Shown: in pieces, positions 17,107 to 25,811 of the stretch
Layout of the letters: every line of letters starts with the position of its first letter
Numbering within the stretch: the first letter of the stretch is position 1
From: CAVDHB01 sp963608705
Lineage (GTDB): Bacteria; Bacteroidota; Bacteroidia; Bacteroidales; Bacteroidaceae
Assembly (NCBI GenBank): GCA_963608705.1
Contig: CAVDHB010000027.1
Location: 62,001 to 126,000 of the forward strand
Length of the DNA: 64,000 bases
Direction: 5' to 3'
Made by a program: the position numbers and the translations under genes
The notes under the pieces: generated by a model
What the model was told of the DNA's origin: nothing
What the model saw: the letters and a program-made list of their open reading frames with translations, nothing else
The model's database searches: none

Positions 17107-20007
17107 ATGAAAACATTCTTACAATATGTGGCCGAAGATTTGTTGAGGAAAGTCGAGGAAGAATCCATTTCCTTGACAAAGATTGCCCTTGTGTTTCCCA
17201 ACAAGAGAGCCGGGCTTTTCTTTAACGAGCATCTTGCAAAACTGGCCGAGGGACACCCGGTGTGGACACCGGACTATCTGACCATCAGTGATTTCTTCTC
17301 CTCTCTGTCCAAACGGAAAAGTGCGGACAGCATCCAGTTGGTTTGTGAATTGTACAGGGATTACATCGAGCTGTCAAAGAATGAGGAGACACTGGACAAA
17401 TTCTACGGATGGGGAGAGATGATTCTCAACGACTTTGACGACATTGACAAGAACCTGGTGGATGCCCGGAAAATATACTGCAACCTTGACGACTTGAAAG
17501 AGATAGAAGACAGCATGGAATATCTTTCTGAGGAGCAGAGAGATATTATACGCCAGTTCTTCCATAACTTTAAAGAGCGAAAAACAAAGGTAAAAGAGAA
17601 CTTCCAGTCTTTCTGGAGTTTGCTGCCCCAGCTCTACCAGCGGTTCAACAAACGGCTGGCGAAGGAAAACATCGGCTATGAAGGAGCCATCTACAAAGAA
17701 GGGCTACAGCATTTATCCCCTTCCGAGCTGCCCTACGCACATTACGCCTTTGTGGGCTTCAATGTGCTGAACAAGGCGGAACACACCCTTTTCCAAAAGA
17801 TAAACGAATGCGGAAAAGCTTGGTTCTATTGGGACTACGACACCTATTATTTGCATAACACGGAACAGGAAGCGGGATGGTTTATAAAGCAAGACTTGAA
17901 GGACTTTCCCAATGAATTGCCCGATAATCTTTTCCATAATATAGACAAGGAGAAAGAGATTACATACGTGTCCGCTCCCACAGAGAACGCACAGGCACGC
18001 TTCCTTCCGCAATGGATAGACGAAAACCTCACGGCGGAGGACGAGAAACAAACCGCCATCGTCCTGTGCGACGAATCGCTCTTGCAACCTGTGCTTCATT
18101 CTATTCCCGACAAGGTGAAAGAGGTGAATGTCACCATGGGTTTCCCCCTGGCCGACACACCGGTGTTCAGCTTGCTGAATGTGTTGACGACCTTGCAAAA
18201 CGACGGATACGATGAGCAAGAAGACCGTTTCCATTACAAGGAAATAGCCCGCGTGCTGACCCATCCTTATATTCAGCTGCTCTCACCTCGCACACAAGAT
18301 GTGCTGGACAAACTGGTGAAAGACAACCGCTTCTTTCCACTTCGCAGCGAACTGACGGCTTGCGGAGACCCTGTCTTGGAACAGGTGTTCGCCGTGCCGT
18401 CTCCGCAGCTTGACAAACGAATCGCATACTTGTCGGAGATATTGCAGAAAGTGGCTTCCACTTATAAAACGGAGGAACACAAAGACCTCATGGCCGGACA
18501 ACTGTACCGGGAGTCGCTGTTCAACGCCTACACCACCCTCGAACGTTTCCATCGTCTGCTGGAACAAGGGATACTGGCCATCAAAAGTCCACAAACCCTT
18601 ACCCGCCTACTGACAAGGGTGTTGTCGGGCATCTCGATTCCTTTCCACGGAGAACCCGCAAAAGGTTTGCAAATCATGGGTGTGCTGGAAACGAGAAACC
18701 TTGACTTCCGCCGTGTCATCATGCTCTCCGTGAATGAGGGGAAGCTGCCCAAAGGTGTCGGAGAGAACTCACTGATACCTTACAACCTGCGCATGGCCTA
18801 CGGCATGACGACCATCCGGCATCAAGTCTCCGTCTACGCTTACTATTTCTACCGCCTGCTGCAACGGGCGGAGAAAGCCACCCTCATGTATAACAAAGGA
18901 AACGCCGGAACCACGGTTGGCGAGATGTCACGCTTCATGCTGCAATACAAAATGGAAAGCGGACGGAAGATAAAGGAACTATCCCTCAATCCGGCCATCA
19001 GCCCGGTAATCAGTCGTCCTGTCGAGATAGAGAAGACAAAAGAAATGCTCCTCGAACTTGCCGGGAAATACAAGGAAAAGGAACGTTTCCTCTCTCCCAC
19101 CGCCTTGAACACCTACCTGAACTGTCCGTTAAAGTTCTACTTCACCTTTGTGGCCGGCTTCCGGGAAACGGACGAAATCAGTTCGGTGATAGACCCTCGT
19201 TATTTCGGAAATATCTTCCACAAAGCAGCGGAGAATCTGTATCGTCCCTACATGAACAATTTGATTTCCAAAGATTTGATGAAACGGATAGCCAGTCCCC
19301 GGAATCTCAAGCAGCTGGTGGAAGAGGCTTTCCGCACAGAGTTCTTCCATCTGCCCCAAGGGACGATACCCGCCTACAACGGAGAGCAATACATCAAAAA
19401 AGAACTGGTGGAACAATATCTCAAGCAGCTTGTGCAGTATGACCTACGGCATGCCCCTTTCACTATTCTTGGTTTAGAAGAGACATGCGCAAAACCTATT
19501 TCCGTCTCCTCACTCGATGAGAACGAAATACGAGAGGTGTATATAGGCGGACTCATCGACCGAAGAGACCTAACTCTTGTGGAGAATGAAGGCGAGTGCG
19601 TCCGTATCGTGGATTACAAGACGGGAGGAAAACCTTCAGAGATTAAAGACATGGACAGCCTGTTCATGCCTTCTCCCCAACGGGCGGAGAAAGAATTCCA
19701 GACCTTCCTCTACGCATGGCTGGCGCACGATAAGGCGCAGGGAAGGAAGCATGTGCCCGCCTTGTTCTTCGTGCACAAGTCGTACAACCCGGATTTCCAA
19801 CCCGAATTAGTCATCTCGCAGAAAGCCGAGGGCAAGCGAGGCACGGAAAAGAAACTCGTTTTCTACGAGGACTATGCGGCAGAGTTTGAAGACAGGCTGA
19901 GGGGACTCTTGAACGAAATATTCAATCCCGCGGTGCCTTTCACGCAGACGGAAGACCAGAAGAGGTGCGGCTATTGTGCTTTCGCGGGTATTTGCAAACG
20001 ATTATAA
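17107..20007 (+). CDS. addB: AddB-like PD-(D/E)XK nuclease with iron-sulphur staple
   Basis: Partner of AddA, 966 residues from the ATG at 17107. The N-terminus (KIALVFPNKRAGLFFNEHLA) aligns with the helicase core but lacks a Walker A lysine motif, so the helicase part is probably inactive and structural, as in RecC and many AddB proteins. The C-terminal nuclease has the motif IVDYKTGG at about 833-840. Four cysteines expected for the AddB [4Fe-4S] staple are present: one in YLNCPLKFYF (about 672) and three in CGYCAFAGIC (about 954-963), in the C-x(n)-C-x2-C-x5-C pattern. The open frame upstream to 16882 overlaps addA and is not used. The next gene begins 19 nt later. Confidence 0.9.
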   Translation: MKTFLQYVAEDLLRKVEEESISLTKIALVFPNKRAGLFFNEHLAKLAEGHPVWTPDYLTISDFFSSLSKRKSADSIQLVCELYRDYIELSKNEETLDKFYGWGEMILNDFDDIDKNLVDARKIYCNLDDLKEIEDSMEYLSEEQRDIIRQFFHNFKERKTKVKENFQSFWSLLPQLYQRFNKRLAKENIGYEGAIYKEGLQHLSPSELPYAHYAFVGFNVLNKAEHTLFQKINECGKAWFYWDYDTYYLHNTEQEAGWFIKQDLKDFPNELPDNLFHNIDKEKEITYVSAPTENAQARFLPQWIDENLTAEDEKQTAIVLCDESLLQPVLHSIPDKVKEVNVTMGFPLADTPVFSLLNVLTTLQNDGYDEQEDRFHYKEIARVLTHPYIQLLSPRTQDVLDKLVKDNRFFPLRSELTACGDPVLEQVFAVPSPQLDKRIAYLSEILQKVASTYKTEEHKDLMAGQLYRESLFNAYTTLERFHRLLEQGILAIKSPQTLTRLLTRVLSGISIPFHGEPAKGLQIMGVLETRNLDFRRVIMLSVNEGKLPKGVGENSLIPYNLRMAYGMTTIRHQVSVYAYYFYRLLQRAEKATLMYNKGNAGTTVGEMSRFMLQYKMESGRKIKELSLNPAISPVISRPVEIEKTKEMLLELAGKYKEKERFLSPTALNTYLNCPLKFYFTFVAGFRETDEISSVIDPRYFGNIFHKAAENLYRPYMNNLISKDLMKRIASPRNLKQLVEEAFRTEFFHLPQGTIPAYNGEQYIKKELVEQYLKQLVQYDLRHAPFTILGLEETCAKPISVSSLDENEIREVYIGGLIDRRDLTLVENEGECVRIVDYKTGGKPSEIKDMDSLFMPSPQRAEKEFQTFLYAWLAHDKAQGRKHVPALFFVHKSYNPDFQPELVISQKAEGKRGTEKKLVFYEDYAAEFEDRLRGLLNEIFNPAVPFTQTEDQKRCGYCAFAGICKRL

Positions 20008-20026
20008 CAATATAAATCATCTATAT

Positions 20027-20677
20027 ATGAAGAACTTACTGGATAACTACGAGGCGTTTGTTTTCGACTTTGACCTCACTTTGGCGGACGGCAGTGAATG
20101 GATTGTGGAGTGCTTCCAGACTGTCCTGCGCCGGCATGGCTACACACAAGTAGCGGACGCAGCGTGCAAAGCCACCATCGGCATGACCATCGAAGACGCT
20201 TTCGCCCAACTCACGGGGGTAAATGACTGGGATCGCAATCATGCTTTGAGAGACGAATACGCAGCCGTATGCCGACCGAAAATGGCGGAAAAGACTCACT
20301 TCTATCCCGAGGCGTTGCGTTTCCTGCATGATTTAAAGAAACACGGAAAGAGAACGGGCATCCTGTCCACCAAGATGAGCCGGGTGATATTGCAGTCAGT
20401 GGAAGCCTGCCAACTGACAGACTGTTTCCAGTGCATCTTGGGTATCACAGATGTACAAACTCCGAAGCCCGACCCGTCGGGACTGCAACTGGCCATGCGC
20501 AGGCTGCAAGTCAATCCGTCCGACTGTCTTTATATCGGCGACAGCTTGATAGACGCGGAGACTGCCCAACGTGCGGGAGTGGATTTCATCGGCACCTTGA
20601 CAGGAGTCACCACACGGGAGATGTTCGCCGCCTTTCCGCACAAAGCGTTGGTGCGTGATTTAGGGGAACTCATCTGA
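20027..20677 (+). CDS. HAD hydrolase, phosphoglycolate phosphatase-like
   Basis: HAD-superfamily phosphatase of the Gph/PGMB type, 216 residues. Motif I is FDFDLT (nucleophile and acid Asp), motif II lies in GILSTKMS, motif III Lys in TPKPDPSG, and motif IV in IGDSLIDAETA. A helical cap domain lies between about residues 20 and 90. Start 20027 puts motif I ten residues from the N-terminus; the longer in-frame ORF overlaps addB. Its place between addB and tag fits removal of 2-phosphoglycolate, a by-product of DNA strand-break repair, which is the known role of Gph in E. coli; this link is inference from context. Substrate range in HAD enzymes is broad. Confidence 0.85.
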   Translation: MKNLLDNYEAFVFDFDLTLADGSEWIVECFQTVLRRHGYTQVADAACKATIGMTIEDAFAQLTGVNDWDRNHALRDEYAAVCRPKMAEKTHFYPEALRFLHDLKKHGKRTGILSTKMSRVILQSVEACQLTDCFQCILGITDVQTPKPDPSGLQLAMRRLQVNPSDCLYIGDSLIDAETAQRAGVDFIGTLTGVTTREMFAAFPHKALVRDLGELI

Positions 20678-20683
20678 ATCCGT

Positions 20684-21229
20684 ATGGAAAAAACACGTTG
20701 CCACTGGTGCAATCCGCATAATCCCGCTTACGTAGCTTACCATGACCAAGAATGGGGCGTGCCGGTGCATGAGGACGGAAAACTCTTCGAGATGCTTTTG
20801 CTGGAAACCTTTCAGGCGGGTCTCTCATGGGAATGCGTGCTGAACAAAAGGGAAGCGTTCCGAAAAGCCTTCGACCAATTCGACTATGCCCGCATCGCCC
20901 GGTATGACGAGGCGAAGAAAGCAGCGTTGAGAGCTGACAAGGGAATCATCCGAAACCGCTTGAAAATAGAAGCCGCTGTCGTGAACGCACAAGTATTCAT
21001 GGCCATCCAGAAAGAATACGGCTCGTTCAGCGAGTACCTTTGGTCTTTCACCGAGGGAAAGACGGTATATGAGACGGGAAAAGCAAGCTCTCCTTTGTCC
21101 GACCTTGTGTCGAAAGACTTACGGAAAAGGGGCATGAAATTCGTGGGAACCACCATCGTCTATTCTTACCTGCAAGCCGTGGGAGTCATCAACTCACACG
21201 AAAAGGGATGCTGGCTGTACCACTGCTGA
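20684..21229 (+). CDS. tag: DNA-3-methyladenine glycosylase I
   Basis: Base-excision enzyme that removes 3-methyladenine from alkylated DNA; 181 residues, the usual length. The N-terminal CHWCNPHNPAYVAYHDQEWG and the C-terminal SHEKGCWLYHC hold the Cys and His residues that form the Tag zinc snap, and the helix-hairpin-helix fold region FQAGLSWECVLNKR is well conserved. It starts 6 nt after the HAD gene, making it the last gene of the addA-addB-HAD-tag unit. No strong terminator follows; the repeat region begins about 110 nt on. Confidence 0.95.
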   Translation: MEKTRCHWCNPHNPAYVAYHDQEWGVPVHEDGKLFEMLLLETFQAGLSWECVLNKREAFRKAFDQFDYARIARYDEAKKAALRADKGIIRNRLKIEAAVVNAQVFMAIQKEYGSFSEYLWSFTEGKTVYETGKASSPLSDLVSKDLRKRGMKFVGTTIVYSYLQAVGVINSHEKGCWLYHC

Positions 21230-21346
21230 TCGGGCTTTCCGACATCCGGCTGACTCACTTTTCAGACACACACTGGGCTGAAAGAAGCAGGCACACCCGG
21301 CGTGTATCTGCCTCCGGGTCGTTTCACCCGTTTTTCACCCCTGCGG

Positions 21347-21476
21347 AAGTCATTTCTCACTTGTATAGAAATGACGGCTCACTTGTACCGTAATAAACGC
21401 CCATTACGGTACAAGTGAGCGGCCATTACGGTACAAGTTGCAACTTATTGATTATGAAGTAGTTACAAAGGCTTAT
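21347..21476. repeat. Family B palindromic repeat, copy 1
   Basis: Perfect 18-bp inverted repeat GCTCACTTGTACCGTAAT (21377-21394) and ATTACGGTACAAGTGAGC (21403-21420) with an 8-nt loop AAACGCCC, followed by a further direct unit CCATTACGGTACAAGTTG and a tail TTGATTATGAAGTAGTTA. It begins with AAGTCATTTCT, shared by all four copies. The tail is shared only with copy 3. Confidence 0.85.
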
Positions 21477-21547
21477 AAAAATCGCTTTGAGCATTGTTGT
21501 AAATAGCTGATTTACAATGCGTTAATTATATATCCCTCGTTGGTTTG

Positions 21548-21569
21548 GAGACGTGATGAATCACGTCTC
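21548..21569. repeat. Family A hairpin, solo copy 3
   Basis: Single perfect palindrome GAGACGTGAT-GA-ATCACGTCTC. Relative to the common GAGACGCGAT/ATCGCGTCTC arm both partners have changed (C to T with G to A), so pairing is kept. No core or second hairpin is present here. Confidence 0.8.
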
Positions 21570-21659
21570 TACATTTAGTTTGACTGGCATGTGTGTTGTC
21601 TAATGGGTGTTTGTTCCGTCGGATTTGCAATCATAGAGGCGGCTTATAAAGACACCAAC

Positions 21660-21867
21660 ACCTTGTCCAGACGGTTGTTTATCTGGCCGAGAAGTCGATA
21701 CGGAACATCGACAAGTCGTCCTTCTGGCTGTTGGCGTACTCATGCGGACGGGCTTCCACCTCCACCACTTCCTTTTTCAGAAGGGCGGAGAGTATCGTCT
21801 TCGTGATGCGCTTGTCCTCCATGAGGTACTTGAACACCGAGTCGTAGATGGGATTCGCTATGTACAT
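21660..21867 (-). pseudogene. Rpn-family nuclease pseudogene (internal deletion)
   Basis: Remnant of a PD-(D/E)XK 'recombination-promoting nuclease/putative transposase' gene like the intact one at 61741-62703. The first 62 residues (MYIANPIYDSVFKYLMED to FRIDFSAR) match the intact protein almost exactly. The DNA then jumps to the segment encoding GQINNRLDKVL, out of frame, and the reading frame ends at TAA (21679-21681). Comparing the two copies, 343 bp present at 62183-62525 of the intact gene are missing at the junction 21689/21690. Similarity ends near 21660, so the rest of the C-terminal half is also lost. It keeps the start codon context of the intact copy. Confidence 0.85.
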
Positions 21868-21965
21868 ATTTTCACACGTTTACAGGTTCCGCCTCAAAGG
21901 TAGTGATTATTCTCCGAACAACCAAGACTTCCGCCTCCTTTGTTCAAATCCGACAAAACGAGGGG

Positions 21966-23672
21966 TTACTTCGTCATTCGGAACCAGTCCACATCCATCC
22001 AGCCTCTCAACTTCCCGCCAATCTTATGCGGAGTCGTACAATACATTCCTATCTTCGCTCCTGTCCACAGCTCTTTCACCGCCTGAAACTTGACACCCGC
22101 CTTTTGGAAACGCTTCCCTCCGTCAGTGCTGTAGGAGAACTCCACTGCCGCACCGGGGAAAATACGCACCCGCAGTTGTATTTCCCGGTATTCATTATCG
22201 GGCACCCCCGGCATCCTCAGACGCAGGGCGGGAAAAGAAGCAATCGTCTTCACGGTGCGTTCCGCACGGCTTTCATCTGAAGCCACCGTCTTCTCCACAT
22301 CTTTAAACAACGTCTGCTGGAACAGGAACTTGTCTCCTTCTTTTCTTAACGCCAACGTGCTGTAAGAAGAACCCATCACGGCCAGTCCGGCTTCTTCGCC
22401 GTCTTGCTTGGCTGTAAACTTCATCTTCATTGTGGCGGTGAACGTCTCAGCGGGGAATTTCTGTGTCAATACAGCTGGAGAAGAATGCAAATCAACCGAT
22501 CCAACAGCCATCGGTACTGCGTACATTCGGAAGAAGCCCATGCGGGTAGGATAGCCGTAACCCTCCTGCGGATTGGCGTTCCATTGCCATTGCAGTCCAA
22601 GCCGCTCGTCATTGAACTCATCAGATTCGGCCGGCGTATAAACCGGCGACTTTCCATCCACCTTAGGTTTACGGTATTGTTCCACGGGTTCCCCACATCC
22701 GTCTCCGTCCTTGTCCACGCCAATCACCGGCCAGTCCTTTTTCCATTCCACGGGATTCAGCCACAGCACTCGCCCGTAGGCTTTTCGGTCTTGAAAATGC
22801 AGGAACCAGTCTTCCCCCTTCGGAGTCGTTATCCACGCTCCTTGATGAGGGCCGTTAATCTTCGTGTTCCCTTGACGCATGACAATTTTCGGCTCATAGG
22901 GACCATAGACATTCTTGGAACGCAGCACCAACTGCCAGCCCTTGGTCACACCGCCCGCAGGAGCGAAGATATAGTAATAGCCGTTTCTCTTATAGAACTT
23001 CGGCCCTTCGATGGTATGATTCGTTCCGTCGTTTCCGTCATACACCATCACAGAGCCAGATATCACTTTGTCCGCCTCCTTGCTAAGCTCACAAACCACC
23101 ACCATGCTGTTGATACTGCTTCTGCTTCCCGCATAGGCATGAACCATATAGACTCTGCCATCCTCGTCCCATAAAGGAGTCGGGTCTATCAAGCCTTTTC
23201 CCGCTTTTACCAACACGGGAGCGGACCACTTGCCCTCCGGATTGTCCGTTTTTATCATGTAAATGCCATAGTCAGGATCTCCCCAGAAGATATAGTACAT
23301 CCCCTGATGGTAACGGATGGAAGGCGCCCATACGCCTTTCCCCCACATGGGTTTATTGAACACCGTGTCGGGATGCTGCACAGGCAGCGCATAGTTCACG
23401 ATACGCCAGTTCACCAAATCCCTGGAACGAAGGATAGGCAGACCGGGTGCGTAATTAAAACTGGAAGCGGTCAGCAGGAAGTCTCCCTCCGGCGTGGCGC
23501 AGGCGTCCGGGTCGGAATAATCCGCATAAAGCACAGGATTCTTATATTGTCCGTTGCCCAAGTCTGATACCCATGTATGAGACACGGTGGAAACGGAAGA
23601 GGTCTGCGCCTGCGCCGAAAGGCTCACGCACGCACACCCCACTATCATCAGTCTAAACAGATTGCTATTCAT
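21966..23672 (-). CDS. Secreted GH43-family glycosidase
   Basis: Glycoside hydrolase family 43 enzyme, acting on xylan or arabinan side chains (beta-xylosidase or alpha-L-arabinofuranosidase type). From the ATG at 23672 the protein has 568 residues with a signal peptide ending SLSAQAQ. The five-bladed propeller has the expected acidic triad: D54 in YSDPDA (base), D163 in LIDPTPLWDEDG (pKa modulator) and E222 in IEGPKFYKRNGYYY (acid). A C-terminal beta-sandwich (about 355-568, ending GWMDVDWFRM) resembles the accessory domain of GH43 xylosidases. The longer in-frame start at 23723 adds a charged stretch before the signal peptide and is rejected. No SusC/SusD pair is adjacent, so it is not in a classical PUL. 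Confidence 0.9.
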   Translation of the reverse strand: MNSNLFRLMIVGCACVSLSAQAQTSSVSTVSHTWVSDLGNGQYKNPVLYADYSDPDACATPEGDFLLTASSFNYAPGLPILRSRDLVNWRIVNYALPVQHPDTVFNKPMWGKGVWAPSIRYHQGMYYIFWGDPDYGIYMIKTDNPEGKWSAPVLVKAGKGLIDPTPLWDEDGRVYMVHAYAGSRSSINSMVVVCELSKEADKVISGSVMVYDGNDGTNHTIEGPKFYKRNGYYYIFAPAGGVTKGWQLVLRSKNVYGPYEPKIVMRQGNTKINGPHQGAWITTPKGEDWFLHFQDRKAYGRVLWLNPVEWKKDWPVIGVDKDGDGCGEPVEQYRKPKVDGKSPVYTPAESDEFNDERLGLQWQWNANPQEGYGYPTRMGFFRMYAVPMAVGSVDLHSSPAVLTQKFPAETFTATMKMKFTAKQDGEEAGLAVMGSSYSTLALRKEGDKFLFQQTLFKDVEKTVASDESRAERTVKTIASFPALRLRMPGVPDNEYREIQLRVRIFPGAAVEFSYSTDGGKRFQKAGVKFQAVKELWTGAKIGMYCTTPHKIGGKLRGWMDVDWFRMTK

Positions 23673-23775
23673 TCTTCTTTTTTTATAAAAATACGCACTA
23701 GTCTCTCCTTCCTCATAATTCATTAAAGCTTTTTAGGGAATTTCGTGGTTATTTTGCCTGATTTTCACCCTCACA

Positions 23776-23860
23776 GAAGTCATTTCTTTCTGCTATAAGA
23801 GTGATGGCTCACTTATACCGTAATGAACGCCCACTTCTATACAAGTGGGAAACGCCCCTT
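23776..23860. repeat. Family B palindromic repeat, copy 2 (short)
   Basis: Starts with GAAGTCATTTCT and contains GGCTCACTTATACCGTAATG followed by AACGCCCACTTCTATACAAG. The long inverted arm found in the other copies is replaced here by an imperfect CACTT/AAGTG pairing. It lies between the GH43 gene and the promoter of the BtuF-like lipoprotein. Confidence 0.7.
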
Positions 23861-23989
23861 TCGAGAGTGAATATTCCTTCCGCCGCTGTATCGTATGATG
23901 AGCGGCAGGATGAAAATTTCACCTTTGTTGTTTTCGCATTTACCAAGGAAAGGCGTACCTTTGCAGACTGAAACCATAACACCCTTTGT

Positions 23990-25099
23990 ATGAAACATGT
24001 AATATGGCTTTTGACAGCCTTCTTATTGGTCGCTTGCAATGTGCGAAAAGCAGCGGAGACAGACGGAAACCACTATGTCTCTGACGCCTCCCTCCTGTCC
24101 ATTGAAAGGGAGGAAGGATATACGAAAGTGGTAGTGAAAGACCCTTGGAGCAAAGGTGGAATATTGCATACTTATCTACTTGTTCCGCAGGGTAATAAAA
24201 TACCTGAATCACTTCCCGAAGGCACCCTTGTCCGCACCCCCTTGCGAAAGATGGTGGTGTATTCCTCTGTACACGCCTCTCTGATGAATGAACTGGGATG
24301 CGCCAATCAAATAAAGGGCGTATGTGACGCCGACTATATGCTGTTGCCGTTCATTCAGGAAGGGCTGAAACAAGGACGTGTGATGGATTTGGGCAACAGC
24401 ATGGATCCCGACATGGAGCGGATTTCTTTGTTGAAACCCGACGCCATTCTTCTTTCTCCTTACGAACACCACGGAGGCTATGGGAAGTTAGACAAGTTAG
24501 GCATTCCCCTCATAGAATGCGCCGACTATATGGAGACTTCTCCGTTGGGACGCGCGGAATGGATAAAGTTTTACGGTCTGCTGACAGGAAAAGAAGATAC
24601 GGCGGATTCCATTTACGCCCAAACCAAGGCAAGTTATGACTCCTTGAAAGACATCGTGGAGAAAACTTCCTCCCACCCTGTGCTTCTGCCGGAACGCCCC
24701 CTGTCGGGCGTGTGGTATGTACCCGGAAGTGAAAGCACCCTGGGAATCATGTACAAAGACGCAGGTGCGGACTATCCTTTCGAGGAGAACAACCAGAGCG
24801 GTTCCGTATCGCAGAGTCTGGAGCAAGTGTTTCTGAAAGCGGGAAACGCAGATGTATGGATTCTTAAATACGGGAGTGAGAAGTATTTGACATACAATGA
24901 TTTATTGAAAGAAAACGCAGGTTATGCCCGCATCAAGGCATTTAAGGACAGGAAAGTGTATGGATGCAACACGTTGCACACTCGCTTTTACGAGGAGACA
25001 CCGTTCCACCCCGACTTCCTGTTGCGGGATCTAATCAAAATACTTCACCCTTCCCTGCTTCCCGACTACACGTTGCGGTATTACGCTCCGCTCCGTTAA
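23990..25099 (+). CDS. BtuF/FepB-like ABC transporter substrate-binding lipoprotein
   Basis: Periplasmic-binding protein of the cobalamin/iron-siderophore class, 369 residues. A short signal peptide ends at the lipobox LVAC (Cys16), so it is probably anchored to a membrane. The two-lobe helical-backbone fold is seen from RKMVVYSSVHASLMNELG through MERISLLKPDAILLSPYE and the C-terminal AFKDRKVYGCNT. TACCTTTG at 23956-23963 is a good -7 promoter element. No permease or ATPase gene follows, and no B12 box was seen in the 300 nt upstream, so the ligand is unknown (cobamide, haem or siderophore). The stop is followed by the grpE unit after 95 nt. Confidence 0.85.
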   Translation: MKHVIWLLTAFLLVACNVRKAAETDGNHYVSDASLLSIEREEGYTKVVVKDPWSKGGILHTYLLVPQGNKIPESLPEGTLVRTPLRKMVVYSSVHASLMNELGCANQIKGVCDADYMLLPFIQEGLKQGRVMDLGNSMDPDMERISLLKPDAILLSPYEHHGGYGKLDKLGIPLIECADYMETSPLGRAEWIKFYGLLTGKEDTADSIYAQTKASYDSLKDIVEKTSSHPVLLPERPLSGVWYVPGSESTLGIMYKDAGADYPFEENNQSGSVSQSLEQVFLKAGNADVWILKYGSEKYLTYNDLLKENAGYARIKAFKDRKVYGCNTLHTRFYEETPFHPDFLLRDLIKILHPSLLPDYTLRYYAPLR

Positions 25100-25194
25100 A
25101 CGTTATTTCTCCCTAAAAAAGAAGAAGCAGAAGTATGTTGGCAATCTTTTTGCAGAGAATGGAAGTGTTTGCACTTAGGAAATAAAATTGAATC

Positions 25195-25791
25195 ATGAAT
25201 AAAAACGAAAAACTGAACAAAGAGAAGGCTCAGGAAAAAGAGCAAGAAAAGAAGCTTCACGGCGAAATTGAAATAGAAGACAAGGACGCAGAAGCGAAAG
25301 AGGCGGAAGAAAAAGCCGAGAAGAAAGAGAAAGAGGAAGAAAACGAGACGGAAAAGCTGAAAAAGGAAGTGGAAGAGTGGAAGAACAAGTACCTCTATCA
25401 AGCCGCTGAGTTTGACAACTACCGCAAACGGACGCTGAAAGAGAAAGCGGAATTGATAAAAACCGCCGCTGAACGTACTATCTCCGACATCCTTCCCGTG
25501 CTGGACGACATGGAACGCGCCATGCAGAATATCGAAAAGTCGGACGACGCAAAAGCGTTGAAAGACGGCGTGGAACTGGTGTTCGACAAACTGATGAAGA
25601 CGCTGGAGAAACAAGGGTTGAAGAAAATCGAGACGAAAGACAAAGACTTCGACACTGATTTCCACGAGGCTATCGCCATGATACCTGCCACGGACGACAA
25701 GCAGAAAGGGAAAGTGATTGATTGCGTACAGAACGGCTATACGTTGAATGACAAAGTGATACGTCATGCAAAAGTGGCTGTAGGTAAATGA
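25195..25791 (+). CDS. grpE: Nucleotide exchange factor GrpE
   Basis: Co-chaperone that releases ADP from DnaK; 198 residues. An acidic Lys/Glu-rich N-terminal tail (1-60, predicted coiled coil) leads into the core: KNKYLYQAAEFDNYRKRT, the dimer helices, and the C-terminal beta domain with DTDFHEAIAMIPATDDKQKG and VIRHAKVAVGK. It lies 20 nt before dnaJ. No CIRCE element is visible upstream, so HrcA control is not suggested. dnaK itself is not in the window. Confidence 0.95.
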   Translation: MNKNEKLNKEKAQEKEQEKKLHGEIEIEDKDAEAKEAEEKAEKKEKEEENETEKLKKEVEEWKNKYLYQAAEFDNYRKRTLKEKAELIKTAAERTISDILPVLDDMERAMQNIEKSDDAKALKDGVELVFDKLMKTLEKQGLKKIETKDKDFDTDFHEAIAMIPATDDKQKGKVIDCVQNGYTLNDKVIRHAKVAVGK

Positions 25792-25811
25792 AAAGCTGAC
25801 AGAAACGAAAC

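Noticed and set aside
16277..17179. 300-residue antisense frame over addA
   Set aside because: Opposite-strand shadow of a well-supported gene; no start context or recognisable domain.
21377..21440. Family B units read at first like a short CRISPR array
   Set aside because: The units alternate in orientation, the intervening sequence is only about 8 nt and is itself conserved between copies, and no cas genes are present.
23673..23989. Possible cobalamin riboswitch before the BtuF-like gene
   Set aside because: No B12-box sequence was found and the region is largely taken up by family B copy 2 and a normal promoter.
25100..25194. CIRCE operator before grpE-dnaJ
   Set aside because: No TTAGCACTC-N9-GAGTGCTAA or near match; the region shows only ordinary AT-rich leader.
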